Positions 11,795 to 22,500 of a stretch of DNA of 64,000 bases are shown in pieces. The notes beneath the pieces were generated by a model that saw only the letters and a list, made by a program, of their open reading frames with translations, did no database searches and was not told where the DNA came from. Both the position numbers and the translations under genes were made by a program. This stretch comes from Fistularia commersonii. Taxonomy: Eukaryota > Chordata > Actinopteri > Syngnathiformes > Fistulariidae. The DNA lies in NCBI GenBank assembly GCA_037954325.1, contig JBBMNZ010000003.1, forward strand, positions 22,127,392-22,191,391. Reading direction: 5' to 3'. Numbering within the stretch: position 1 is the stretch's first letter; each line of letters opens with the position of its first letter.

Positions 11795-11972
11795 TGAATA
11801 AGAATAAGAATTATTTATTATTTATTCCAAAGGAAATTGTTGTGCCAGAGTTTCAAGAAAAACATAACAATAATAAATAACAGTAGGAAATTGTATAAAC
11901 AGTAAAAAAAAAAAATGAAAAAAAAAAGGAGGGGAGACTCAGAAATACAAATATAAAGTGTAAAAGTCAAGG
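11795..11972 (-). mobile_element. LINE 3'-UTR fragment, minus strand
   Basis: The reverse complement reads ACACTTTATATTTGTATTTC..., TACTGTTTATACAA..., CTGGCACAACAATTTCC, GGAATAAATAA, TTCTTATTCTTATT. The same order of words ends the LINE fragment at 31215-31675 on the plus strand (ACACTTTATAG, TACTGTTTACACAA, CTGGCACAACAATTTCAAT, GGGATAAATAAAG, short tandem tail). The two are copies of one non-LTR family in opposite orientation. Confidence 0.65.
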
Positions 11973-12472
11973 CTATAAATTGTTTTAAGGTCTTGAGTAC
12001 AAAGATTTACAAAAAACATAACCATTGAATTCTTTCCATGATGACAGGTGAGGACCGACCTCCCCTGCCTCTACTGACTTCCCGTCACTGGTGTGACGGT
12101 TCATATATGCTGAACGTTAAAAGAGAATACAGATTCTATCTGCGCGCATTTCCTTCGAAATCCTGTATGCCGCGGTGAGCTGGCGTAGCCGAAAACAGCG
12201 AAGAAGCAGTACCGCCGGAAAAGGAAAACAACATGGCTTCAGTGTAACCCGGGAAAAACAATTCTCGTCCCGCGTATCGCTGAGTATTTAACGGCAAAAG
12301 CTTCGTCTGAGACGGGACACAGAGTGAACTCAGCACGCATTGATTCATGTCCGTTGCAATGGGAGGTAATTGGGCGGTGACATTTGACAACCTTCGAAAC
12401 TGACCTACCTGTTTATGTACGCAAAAATTGCCTTGACGGTTAACCCACTTATGTCGCGCATTCACGCTGCTA

Positions 12473-12898
12473 GCGTTAGCATTCACCCAGAGCGGCCACG
12501 CTAGGTGCTAACCGTGTCTTAGGGACTCGCCCAAATTTGGGAAGCGTTAGCATTCACCCAGAGCGGCCACGCTAGGTGCTAACCGTGTCTTAGGGACTCG
12601 CCCCAACTTGGGCAGCGTTAGCATTCACCCAGAGCGGCCACGCTCGGTGCTAACCTGGTTGTAGGGACTCGCCCCAACTTGGGCAGCGTTAGCATTCACC
12701 CAGAGCGGCCATGCTGGGTGCTAACCTGGTTGTAGGGACTCGCCCCAACTTGGGCAGCGTTAGCATTCACCCAGAGCGGCCATGCTAGGTGCTAACCGTG
12801 TCTTAGGGACTTGCCCCATCTCGGGCAGCGTTAGCATTCACCCAGAGCGGCCATGCTGGGTGCTAACCTGGTCGTAGGGACTCGCCCCAACTTGGGCT
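12473..12898 (-). repeat. 71-bp minisatellite, six units, derived from a SINE body
   Basis: Units begin with GCGTTAGCATTCACCCAGAG at 12473, 12544, 12615, 12686, 12757 and 12828, a spacing of exactly 71 bases each time. Each unit continues with CGGCCA(C/T)GCT(A/C/G)GGTGCTAACC and ends TAGGGACTCGCCC...TTGGGC. Read on the minus strand the unit gives CCCAAGTTGGGGCGAGTCC... and CATGGCCGCTCTGGGTGAAT, which resembles the body of the tRNA-type SINE whose head follows immediately at 12899-13015. The array is therefore a tandem amplification of SINE body sequence rather than an unrelated satellite. Confidence 0.9.
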
Positions 12899-13015
12899 CC
12901 AGTGTCTCGCGCCCAAGTGGCCTTGCAAGAATACCGGAGGGGGGCGGAAAATTGAACCATCAACCTCCACCACTGGAGGGACGCCCGTTCTACCACCTGA
13001 GCTGCATCCGCCCCC
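12899..13015 (-). mobile_element. tRNA-type SINE head, minus strand
   Basis: On the minus strand, from 13015 downward, the sequence reads GGGGGCGGATGCAGCTCAGG, TGGTAGAACGGG, a stretch containing GATGGTTCAATTTTCCGCCC, then TTGCAAGGCCACTTGGGCGC and GAGACACTGGAGCCCAAGTT. The GCTCAGGTGGTAG block is A-box-like and GGTTCAATTTTC is a worn B box, the two internal RNA polymerase III promoter elements of tRNA-derived SINEs. It is not a functional tRNA because no cloverleaf forms. Its 3' body runs into the 71-bp array. Confidence 0.8.
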
Positions 13016-13191
13016 TTGTGTGTCCAGAGGGGGAAACATCCGGCGGGATCTTTCTTATGCAGATCTGAGCTGAGGTTGCAAGATAATGCAGCTGTGAGGA
13101 GGGAACGACTTGGGCGCTTTTCTCTTACCGCCGCCAACCGCCACTCTGCCCATCGGAGGGGACTCGGGGGTCTGAGGCGGTGCGCGCTGCG

Positions 13192-13214
13192 GTGTGTGTG
13201 TGTGTGTGTGTGTG
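13192..13214. repeat. (GT)n microsatellite
   Basis: About eleven uninterrupted GT units. Downstream DNA to about 13400 is rich in C and CA runs. Confidence 0.9.
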
Positions 13215-14081
13215 CAGTCAACGCACAAATATACAGAATGAGCCTGGACGCACCTCGCCTGCATTGGAAGGAAGACACAGACAGATGCCGTCAACACTAT
13301 CCCGGTGTGTGTGTCCCCCCACCCCCCCAAGCTTCTGTACTCATTATCATCCCACCCCCACCCGCACACACACACCTCCACCCCCCCACCCGCCTCTTCC
13401 TGTGCTTTCTAATCTCACTTCACACCTGCTGTCTCTGACATACATGTTTCCCCTGAGAGAAGAGCGTGAAGCTTGAGTGAAGGGCTAAGGCTTAGTGTGG
13501 GAGGTGGTGGGGGGGTGAGTGGAGTGGACTCGGGTGGGGTGGTGGGTCGGGGGGGGGGGGGGTCTGCTGATTGAGCCTTTTTTTATAGCAGACCCCCCTG
13601 TGGCTCCGTTGAGGCTTCAAACACGGGGTGTATCCACCCACAGGGCAACACTGGTGGAGGATAACGCAAAAATAGAGGTGGTGGTGGTGGGGGGGGGGTC
13701 GATCATGAAAGTGTCCGTCCCACTCTGCGATTCTCTCGCAATCCCTTTAAACGTATTGACGTTCTGTAGGGGACGGACGTGGGGAGGCAGCTGGAACGAC
13801 CATTACTGCTTTATTGTCACATTACCTTCGTAAGATCCGGCTAAAAACTCGCCGCCGCCTCTCAGCTGAAGCCTCCAGGGAAACGCTAAGCTAGCACGCT
13901 CCTTAAAGCTAACGTGCTAACTCAGAGCACAGTTTGCGCGACGGTTTATGCAACAAAAAAAAAAAAGCTTCCTGAAATTTGGGGTTTTCAGACTTGCAGC
14001 TTCTTTGTTCGGTATTTAGGAAGGATTGACCAAAACACTTCCATCCTTGAAAACTTCCTTGACCTGACTGGCAGGACAGTG

Positions 14082-14116
<35 letters not shown>

Positions 14117-14317
14117 GGTCCCTGCACACTGATGAGTGAATTTGTGCTTGCGAAGCACGGACAGATTTATTAGGTGACTCTGCGGCGGTAAATCTGAGGG
14201 CTCTACGGGGAGAACGTGTCACGTGGAGGAGGAGAACCCGCCCCGAGTGGCTCTTCTGGGATGTCAAGCGCAAATGAGCTCTTTATCAGATCCTATTTAC
14301 CATCATCCAATCCCCAT
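13215..14317. other. Gene-free stretch with simple-sequence DNA
   Basis: Contains C-rich tracts (13310-13400), G-rich tracts (13503-13561, 13678-13700) and a (GT)n microsatellite at 14084-14112. Open frames here come from these low-complexity tracts. Confidence 0.6.
14084..14112. repeat. (TG)n microsatellite
   Basis: About fourteen uninterrupted TG units. Confidence 0.9.
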
Positions 14318-14735
14318 CCGAGGGGGCCGGACACCTTCTCTTCCTTTGAGAACAGGCTTGAAACCTCTCTTTTTGAGAAAGCTTATAGTTAGCACAAGGC
14401 TAGCCCCTTGTTATGTCTGCACTAATGTTCCTTTGTCAATGCCCGACAGTAACCTCGTATCTTCTCCTGAGTCGTCGGGCTCTCCGAGGTTTCCAGGGGG
14501 GCGTGGCTTGATCTGTGGTTTCTTTTTGAATATTAAAGAGATTATGTTATAATTTCGGCTATTACCATGTAACAGTTAGCACTACTGTTGAGTACGAGAC
14601 AACGCCCCCCCCCCGTCTCTATCACACTCTTTCTTTCTATGTGTCGCTCTTTGTACCCCAATCAGTCGAGGCAGAAGGCCGGCGACATCGAGATTGGGAT
14701 CTGTCTGGGTTTTCTACCCAATAAAAGGCAGAGTG
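14318..14735 (+). mobile_element. LINE 3'-end fragment
   Basis: Begins with the C-terminal coding remnant (GGCCGGACACCTTCTCTTCC... reads as PDTFSSFENRLETSLFEKAYS then stop) and continues into a 3' UTR that includes TACCCCAATCAGTCGAGGCA and GAAGG...ATCGAGATTGGGATC. It is paired by sequence with 10640-10848. The tail after about 14735 is not resolved. An L2/CR1-group LINE is the best guess. Confidence 0.5.
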
Positions 14736-16097
14736 CGGTAGTGACCTGCTCTGCATGCAGGTCGGGACCAGACTTGTACACCCGCACGTGTCAGGGATTA
14801 AATCTGACTTGAATAGAGTAGATCGGAAGGAAATGACATCTAAATAAGGGGGTGATGCCTGAGTGGGTCTTCTCTGGGGTTCCAGATGCTTCTGTCAGGG
14901 TTGAGGTCCCTTCACTAGTGCTCATGGAGCAAACTCCACCTCAGGCGGTATGTCTGTGAAGAGGACACCCTGAAAACTGGGTCCCGTGGAGAGCAGGTGG
15001 TGCAGATATGTTTAAAACGCAGCACTTCGGCGTCATTAAGGTTGGACAAAAACTCGTCGTATTCCTCCTTTGAGCCCAAACTGCTGCCTTAAGCTGCCGG
15101 GAAGCGGCTCAGAAGAAGACGACACATCGAAGCGGAGGTAAGACAAGGGAAGATGACTGAAGCTAATTGGAGGAAAAACAAATCATATCCACATGCAGAG
15201 GGTTTCAACAGGGTTGTAAAAGTTAATCTACCACCGCCCCAAACAACCCCCCCCCCCCGCCGGAATCCATCTCCGACTACAATGTGACACATGAAAAGAC
15301 ATTTCCTGGGACCGCAGATTATCCATGTGGTGGGTTGCTTGGTAACGGAAAACACGGACGCCGTAATAAATGTGAGTGAAGTCAATTACTGTTAAGCAGT
15401 ACCATGTGTTTAGTACCGGTTGTTGACAAGATCTCTCACTGCGGGCTCTGGACTGTGATCAGGATTCAGGAAAACGGTGACAGACGCACATTGCGGTACC
15501 AATTATCGCCGAAAACGCCTGTCGTCAAAATGTTTCGGACATTTTCTGGCTCGTGAGCCGCGCGGCATCCGACCGAGGGAGTCTTTTGGGTAGTACTCCA
15601 AAACGCGACAGCCTCTTCCATCGGCCTTAAAAACGATACCGTCTGCGCCTTCGTTGTCAAGGATTGCGAGTTGACGAACGCATAAAGAGGGGGGGGGACT
15701 CTTCAATGGCTAGCTTTTTTTCACCCGACAAGCTCAGGCACCACCACCTCCACGCTTTCCTTTGGGAAATGGAATGACCTCCACCACAAAGAGACAGACA
15801 CTTGTATACAGATCCATACATACGGAACTTGAGGAAGACACAATGGAACAAAATGAAGGACGATTTATTGTAGCTGCATGTAGCTTGCTCTCTACAACCG
15901 CAGCCACAGAACACAGTAAATACTTCCACTGGTTCTACCAAGAAGAACTATAGATCCTTCCTGCTGTTAGCAACAATTGAACACAGGAAGGATATATGCA
16001 GATGGTTGTGTCAGGAGGGGTCAAGGTCCCATCAAGGACCGCCATTGGTGCTGGTAACCTACAGGGCACCGGTGGTAATTGCACTGCTGTGGGTTCA
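14736..16097. other. Gene-free stretch
   Basis: Nothing recognised. It has a C-run at 15248-15258, a G-run near 15690 and several overlapping short frames without domains. Confidence 0.5.
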
Positions 16098-16226
16098 TGT
16101 AGCGAAAGAGGACATGAGGTTAGATGGTGCCAGAGAAGGGGACGCAGAGAAATAGGGTTGGATGGAGGAAGACGGTTCACTGTGGGGACCCCCGATGGGA
16201 ACAACAGAAAGGAAAAGAAGAAGAAG
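16098..16226 (+). mobile_element. RTE-type LINE, extreme 3' end
   Basis: Contains GAGGACATGAGGTTAGATGG, GACGCAGAGAAATAGGGTTG, GATGGAGGAAGACGGTTCAC, TGTGGGGACCCCCGATGGGA and an ACAGAAAGGAAAAGAAGAAG tail. These are the terminal coding codons (…RWRQMIHCGDP-like), stop and (AAG)n tail of the RTE-type LINE present elsewhere in the window (for example 52838-53728). The element is 5'-truncated. Confidence 0.7.
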
Positions 16227-16455
16227 TTATCTTGCGGTCGCAGTTTAACCCGCGGTATCACAGTTGACCAATCGTACCCCTCCAATTAGCTTGTGTCATC
16301 AGTTTTTGGATCACCTTCACCCAGATGCACCAACAACTTCCTCATTGCACAGCGTGGGCTTTCACTTGCTTTCACTTCTTCCCATCTTCCAGCCCTATCC
16401 TCTGTATCCTCTTCTCTCACACCAACTAGTTTATGTCCTCTTTCGCTACCAATAT

Positions 16456-17165
16456 ATTCCGCATAGAGACCTGGCCATCACCATCGACAACATTGTGGTA
16501 AGGCCAACCACAACTGTGAGACACCTGGGTGTGGTCCTAGACAACCAACTGTCGTTCTCAGCAGACGTCGCAGCAGTCGCACGTTCCTGCAGATTCCTCC
16601 TTCACAACATAAGGGAGATTTGCAGATTCCTCACAGAGACGACTGCAACTCCTTCCTTGCCGGTGCCTCGGCGGTGACCGCCAGGCCTCTGGAGCTTATT
16701 CAGAAAGCGGCAGCCCGCCTGGTGGACAACCGTCCCAAATCCTCCTTCACAACTCCCCTTCTTATGTCCCTTCAGTGGCTCCCGGTAGCCGCCAGCATCA
16801 AGTTCAAGACCCTGGCGCTCGCCTACCTGGCGGTGAATGGAAAAACCCCGTCATACCTCCAGGATACGGTCGAGCCAAATGTCCTTACCCGTCCCCTCCG
16901 ATCTGCCACCTCTCGGCGACCGTCCACCCCATCACCGGTCTCGGCACCTCAGTGGTGGAACATCTTCCGCCGTGAGCTGAAAACGTACTTCTTCACCAAG
17001 CACTACCCCGCTAATCGCACTTAGCCCCCGAAAAAAATGAATGTATGTATGCATATGGTTTTGAGATGGCTATTTGGTGACTCCTGAATAACGACTACTG
17101 GTTATTTGGATCTTCGGTTATTGAATTGCAATTGTTGTAAGTCGCTTTGGATAAAAGCGTCCGCT
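16456..17165 (+). mobile_element. L2-type LINE: reverse transcriptase C-terminus and 3' UTR, broken
   Basis: Two reading frames together give the C-terminal part of an L2-group reverse transcriptase. The first (16456 to about 16640) includes VRHLGVVLDNQLSFSADV and ARSCRFLLHNIREICRFLT. The second (about 16635-17024) includes DDCNSFLAGASAVTARPLEL, IQKAAARLVDNRP, TPLLMSLQWLPVAASIKFKT, LALAYLAVNGKTPSYL and PQWWNIFRRELKTYFFTKH, then a stop. The frame change and a loss of roughly 15 residues occur near 16628-16650. The 3' UTR ends with GTAAGTCGCTTTGGATAAAA at 17136-17155. It is inactive. It lies between two RTE fragments of opposite orientation. Confidence 0.85.
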
Positions 17166-17171
17166 ACGTCT

Positions 17172-17395
17172 GTGCACGAGCGAACCATCTCAGTCCGGCC
17201 TTTCTGACCAAAGTACCCAAAGTATCGAACATACGCCGTCCCTCTGATAGACTCGTTCCTGATCCTATCCCACCTCATCACACCCAAAGAGAACCTCAAC
17301 ATCTTCATCTCTGCTGCCTCCAGCTCTGCTTCCTGTCTTTTCCGCAAAAATCCTTCCACTGCCTTGAACACCTAAGCGTGGGCTTTCACACCCCG
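17172..17395 (-). mobile_element. RTE-type LINE C-terminal fragment, minus strand
   Basis: The minus strand encodes RKRQEAELEAAEMKMLRFSL, GVMRWDRIRNESIRGTAYVR and YFGYFGQK, the C-terminal region after the reverse transcriptase in the RTE-type LINE also seen at 28108-29062 and 52838-53728. It abuts the L2 tail almost directly. A small duplication (YFGYFG) breaks the usual CFGEKV motif. Confidence 0.8.
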
Positions 17396-18667
17396 CGATA
17401 AACCGGGGTCTCGGCTCGGATCCGAGGAGGTCCGTGACGTTCGGGTTCCGGGGGGCGCCGACGCCTCGAACGCCTGCGCCAGATCAGACGATCCCGTCAA
17501 ACCGAGCGGGGGGGAAGCTCCCGCGACGGAGCGAAATTTGTATTCCTCTCTGCAGCCAGGACAAAGCTATTAAAGAGCACTCCGGCTGTCAACTGAATGA
17601 AGTTTTCCCTCCCTGGCTTTTTTTTTTTATTTTTTTTTTCAGTGACAGGTGAAGATTTGTTCTCTTCGCCCAGAGAACGGCTGGGGTCTTACAGTTCTAT
17701 TATCCCGGAGATGACAGTTCTCCTGGCGGGTCTGTTTTAGCCGCCATCCTGAGCACCCGCTGTCATCAAAAGCCCCGGCGCCGGAGGGGGCAAAGAGCAG
17801 CTCGCCACGAGCGTGACACATTGTCGTCTCCTCTAAATCACTAAATCAAGTCGGGCCACGTGGCGCGGGCGTCGCGGAGGGAGGCCCTGTGTTTACACTA
17901 CAAGGCGGATGTAGGCGCAGCTGATAGGATTAGTATCTACTAAAATTAAGCAGAAAAAAAAAAGGGATCCTTTTCACGGCGCCCCGCCACCCTCAGCGCG
18001 CCGAGTGACGCCACGCCGACGGGCCGGGGAGGGGATGAGCGTGCGATTTCCGGAGTCAAGCGAGACGTTCAAGCGCGGACGTCATCTACATGCTAATTAA
18101 ATCAGATTCAGGTAGCTTAGCCGTACGCCGAACCCCGAACTTCACATCCGTCAGAACGTCTCGGGAACACGAGAAGTTGGAGGAGCGGGTGGAAGATAGC
18201 GGACGTCCAGATCTCCGTGGATTACAGGTAATCCCTCTTATAAAATCGCCGCCTGTTTGGAGCAGGAAGCTGACAGGGCGCGGGGAGAAAAATTGATTTG
18301 TCACTGTAAAATGATCCCTTTCCCGGGCGGAGACGCGCACGTCGCTGTCAGACGAGGCCAAGCCGGGTTAATGTGGGGGACCGGAGTGCACCTGAGGATT
18401 AATTTGAGTGTGCGAAACTATTATTGGAGATATACCGACTTGAGAGAGAGAATACACTGGGTGTGGATGAAGGAAGTAATTAATATGTGCGCAGAGACTT
18501 CGAGGTACATCCTTGTAAATCCTCCCGTTGGGCGCACATGATTAGCGATGATGCTACGGAGCTCAAATTTCGGGATTCTTACCTCGCCGCCCTCAACGGC
18601 GCCCTCGATGACGCACCGAGTTTGCCGGTCCTCCGGAGTCTTCTGATAACTCGAGGTCTTCTTCGTC
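17396..18667. other. Gene-free stretch
   Basis: No gene recognised. T and A runs lie near 17620-17640 and 17953-17963. The segment 17650-17830 and that at 18090-18420 look free of repeats and could be functional non-coding DNA, but I have no direct evidence. Confidence 0.45.
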
Positions 18668-19128
18668 TTCAGAGCGAATCAACCTCTTCCATCTAACCCT
18701 TTCCTCTGGACCTCCTGCCTGGCAGCTCCAACCTCACCGTCCTTCTTCCAATAAATTCCCTATCCCTCCTGTGTACCTTTCTCAATTTGGCTTCTCTGAC
18801 CCTATCTCTGAAACATCTAACATGTGCTGTCCCTCTGATGGATTCATTTCTCATCCTATCCATCCTCTTCACTCACCTCAACATCTTCATCTCTGCTACC
18901 TCCGGCTCTGCCTGTCGTTCCTCAATGCCAATGTCTTGTACACCTGTCCTTTCATTCTCTGGTGACCCCCTGATGTAGCCCCATCTCCACTTTGAACATC
19001 CCTGTAACACCTTCAGCCAACCTCACCACTGTCTTTCAGCATGCATACATGTCCTGCACCTCTCTAACATACTTCTCTGACACTCCAGACTTCCTCATAC
19101 AGCACCAAGGTCTTCTTCATACTACTTT
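18668..19128 (-). mobile_element. RTE-type LINE fragment, minus strand, decayed
   Basis: The plus strand shows the complement of the RTE coding region: CCTGCCTGGCAGCTCCAA, CTTCTCTGACC, ACATCTAACATGTGCTGTCC, CTCTGATGGATTCATTTCTC, CTCAACATCTTCATCTCTGC, TACACCTGTCCTTTCATTCT and, further along, AGCATGCATACATGTCCTGC. The order follows the protein from C-terminus back to the reverse transcriptase, with deletions between the blocks. Confidence 0.75.
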
Positions 19129-19177
19129 CTGCACATGACGACAAGACGGACAAGCTATGTCACCTTTGACCCCCTTT

Positions 19178-19500
19178 TGGCTAAGTAGGAATCTTTTGTT
19201 TCTAGACCCTGAGTTCCAAGAACTTTTCAGGAACTAGACCATTTCTTTGTGGACTCAAAAACCATAGGAACCAGGGACCTCAGTTCCTAGAACCAACTTA
19301 GCTCAGAGGGCTTCTTTACGGTTCAATAGGAACTTATACGTGACGTAGGTGTGATGTTGGTGGCGCCATTTTAAAAACCATCTGGTTTATGGCCACTGGT
19401 CGTCCGTTTTCTGGCAACGAAACGGTCGGAACCGTCGTGAAAAGGAGCGACTAAGAGGTCCAAACTCTTCCGGATGGAGTTCCTGGAACCAAGTTCTTTT
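19178..19500 (+). mobile_element. Possible Harbinger-like terminal region
   Basis: Multiple GGAACC/GTTCCTGGAAC-type words (GAGTTCCAAGAACTTTTCAG, TAGGAACCAGGGACC, GAGTTCCTGGAACC) occur together. The reverse complement of 27420-27560 shares the run TAGGAACCAGGGACC and its neighbours, and that copy lies next to a Myb-like coding relic. I infer a shared PIF/Harbinger-like family with moderate doubt. No transposase is visible here. Confidence 0.35.
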
Positions 19501-20194
19501 GACTCAATCCAACTCCGCATCCGAACATTTCTGAGCAAAAACGAGCACATCCTGCTCGCTTATTACTGCTTAATTACACACAGTAACAACTCACAGGTGA
19601 TGGTGACCTTGTTCTTTGCTTGCGGCTGCAAAAATTGGGTCATTTCACCGCGACTGGTTGTCACCCTCTGCCTGAAACGCTCCGGTGACTTTGAGGCCCG
19701 CCCCTCCGCTCTGATTGGCCGCCGCACGCAGGCGTGAGGGGATGACTCAACCTCGACGCCCTGCTAGTGTCCTCATCACTCATCATCCTGATTGTAAACA
19801 AAGCAAAAATAACGCGTCACGTCACGAGCGCTAATGGAAAGTTGCATCGATGAGCTATAACTGATCGATCAAATCAAAGCGTTAACCCGGATGCGTCTCC
19901 GGTGAATATCTTTTCAACCTTTTCAGAGACCTTGAACTCAATCCGCCTGCGTTCAAACCACACCATTCCACATTTTACAACACAATCAATAGATTATGCT
20001 TCTGTTTTACGATATGTTTTAGCTTTTTTACGACACCCGGGTGCAAGGCTCAGCTCTTGTTGACCCGAATTTGTCTCGCGCCTGTTTCAGGATTTTCAAA
20101 TTTCACCTTAAAAGAAAAAAAAAAAAAAAAAAGGAATATCTTGTGTGCGAAACTCTGACACAAAACTGACAAGTTTTATTTATTTTTGTGTTTG
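19501..20194. other. Gene-free stretch
   Basis: An 87-codon frame spans 19474-19737 but has no recognised domain. An A-run lies at 20115-20132. Nothing else is recognised. Confidence 0.5.
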
Positions 20195-20284
20195 ATTTTT
20201 TTTCCTATTGAAGCTTATATTTTGTATCCGTACTCAGCGATTAGCACTTTCCGCCTTTGGGATCAATAAAGATTCTGATTATTA
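20195..20284 (+). mobile_element. LINE-like 3' tail
   Basis: TTCCTATTGAAGCTTATATT... TTTGGGATCAATAAAGATTC is a typical fish non-LTR 3' end, with AATAAA just before a short A/T-rich terminus. Coding sequence is absent, so the class cannot be assigned. Confidence 0.4.
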
Positions 20285-21207
20285 CACATCTATTAGACAT
20301 TAATTACATTAAGATGCCTTCATGGATTTAACTGGGGCGGCTAGAGGGTTTCACTCTGAATCCATATCGTGTAAACCTGCATCCGTCTAATATAAATAAC
20401 TCTTTCGCCGATACGTAGACGGATGCGACCGATTTCCGAGCGGAGCGGCGATAACGACACGCCGGCCTCCGTCCTTAGCATAAAACATCATAAATTTCCC
20501 CCGACCCAACTGATTAATATTCAAAGCCGCCCTCCACGGTAGTGAGGTAATTTATTCTCCATTTCTACTCGTGTCCGCTCACCTCGTCTCGCCGTCCTCC
20601 CCCCCTCGCCCTCCCCTCCGGCTGAAAGCTCGGCTCCCCGAGCTCATCACAGCTTGTCACATCATTTTGGGGTCAGCTCGTTCAGAGGCTGGAAGCGGGA
20701 GACCTCCGCAGGTTCTAAAAACAGACGTGACAGGCCTATTAAAATGAGTGATCTCCACCCCCCCGCGCTCCCCTCCGCCGGCTGCGGCCCGACCGGGTAC
20801 TAAGCTGTCGTCCCCGGGGCAGGAGGTGGGGGGGCGGAGGGGGGCGTGCAGAAAAAAAGGGGGCCCTCGAGATGAGATGACGGTAGCACATAGCTGGCAT
20901 TATCGCAGCTCCCAGAATTATCTCCTGATGAGCTTTTCAATATTTGGGAGGGCAGTGAAACCTGAGCCCCCCCATGCCAGAGGGTTGCACGTATTCTGCG
21001 AAGTGCACGTGCGCGTAAACACGCAACGCAGCTGGACAAAGAGCGGGTGACACCCAGATATATTTTTAATTTAAATTTATCATTAAAAGACGTCATTTTA
21101 ATTCCATCTGACGCCAATTGCTCCCTCACTTTTACCACTTTCTCATATTTATTGTTTGTATTTTTTGTATATGTCTATGTCTGCACAGACAACTTAAATA
21201 AAATGTA
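20285..21207. other. Gene-free stretch, possibly conserved non-coding
   Basis: The part 20480-20740 and 20860-21000 is repeat-free, with words such as TGATTAATATTC, GTAATTTATTC and GAATTATCTCCTGATGAGC. The homopolymer-rich 20755-20870 segment (C, G runs) separates them. A candidate only; alignment with other fish would decide. Confidence 0.3.
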
Positions 21208-21606
21208 TTTATATTGTTATTATTATTATTATTTTATTATCGTTATTATTGTCATTATCGTTATTATCATTTTATTATCATTATTATTGTTATAATTATC
21301 ATTATTATCGTTATTATTATTATTATTATCATCGTTTTATTATCATTATTATTATTATTTTATTATCGTTATTATTATTATTTTATTATCATTATTATTA
21401 TTATCATTATCATCATTATTTTATTATCATTATCATTATTATTGTTATTATTATTATAATGATTATCATTATTATTGTTATTATTATTATTATCATTTTA
21501 CTATGATCATCATTTCATTATTATTATCATTATTATGGTTACTATTATAATTATAATTAGCATTATTATTATTGTTATTATTATTATTATTATCATTATT
21601 ATCATC
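21208..21606. repeat. (ATT/ATC)n trinucleotide-rich block
   Basis: About 400 bases made of ATT, ATC and GTT triplets and occasional TTTTATT units on the plus strand, giving artificial Ile/Tyr/Leu-rich frames in all plus frames. Not coding. Confidence 0.95.
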
Positions 21607-22204
21607 AGTAGTAGGCAAAGAAAAAATGGCGAAAAACACAGACTTTATAGAATGTGAAGCTACAAGGCTAGCTTTGTCAGCTTTCACCAGACAGCTTCCT
21701 GTTCCAGATCGTGCCAAGTGACTCCGCCTCCAGTCAGCCATGACTGTAGTCCCAAGAGTACACACTACCCGACCCCGGCAAACTCCTTGGAGACGAGATA
21801 ATCCGTTATCGGACCCATTACTGGACCGCTGCAAAGACTGTGGGTCGCCAGGGGATTTGAAGAACCTGGATAAATAAATCTGGAATAAGACGAGTTGAAA
21901 TGACTGAAAACGCAAAAGGAGAATATGTTTGCCCAGAATGTGCGCGTCCGGTTGGATTACCCGCCGATTGACCAGATAGTCAAAATTCGCACCTTAAAGC
22001 ACATCTGGTGGGAATAAATATAGCTAAAATACGTAGCAGAAGGGAAAAACAGCCGTTAAACAGCCGTTAACAAGACCGGTTTCAAACGGAGGGAGAACGA
22101 TAAAGACGAATAAAATGTTGCTACGCTAACACGTAGAAGTCAATGACCTTTAACCCTCTTCTTGCGGTCCGCTAAGTACTTATGTTAGCTAGCAGACCAC
22201 AGTC
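21607..22204. other. Gene-free stretch
   Basis: No gene or clear repeat recognised between the trinucleotide block and the CATTCAC array. Confidence 0.5.
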
Positions 22205-22500
22205 CTTTTGTCATGCATTCATTTACCTCACATAGAAACAAACATTCACCCTCTCATTCGGACGTCATGAAGCAACATGTAACAATTCTCCTGCTAATTC
22301 AAACCTTATTGAGACATAATTCACCCTGTCATATAAAGACATAAAAACCATTCACACGTCGTATAGCAACATGCAACTATTCGCCCGCTAATTCACCCGT
22401 CACAGGGACAAACGACTCACCCTCTCATTTGCATATCGTACAGACATAAAACAACTCACTCTCTTACATGTCAAAGACATAAAACCGTTTAACCCAATTC
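22205..22500. repeat. Degenerate CATTCAC array
   Basis: Words such as ACATAGAAACAAACATTCAC, CCTCTCATTC, ACATAAAACCATTCACACG and TCATATAAAGACAT recur at about 40-55-base spacing. Same family as 3720-4430 and the cores at 41.1 and 49-50 kb; flanking SINE-like head and tail are not recognisable. Confidence 0.65.

Noticed and set aside
12473..12898. CRISPR-like array (regular repeats with constant spacing)
   Set aside because: The whole 71-base unit is repeated with no unique spacers, the context is vertebrate, and the unit derives from a SINE. It is a minisatellite.
12899..13015. tRNA gene on the minus strand
   Set aside because: A- and B-box-like words are present but there is no cloverleaf; this is the head of a SINE.
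21208..21657. Ile/Tyr/Leu-rich frames in three registers
   Set aside because: Produced by the ATT/ATC triplet block; no start context or domain.
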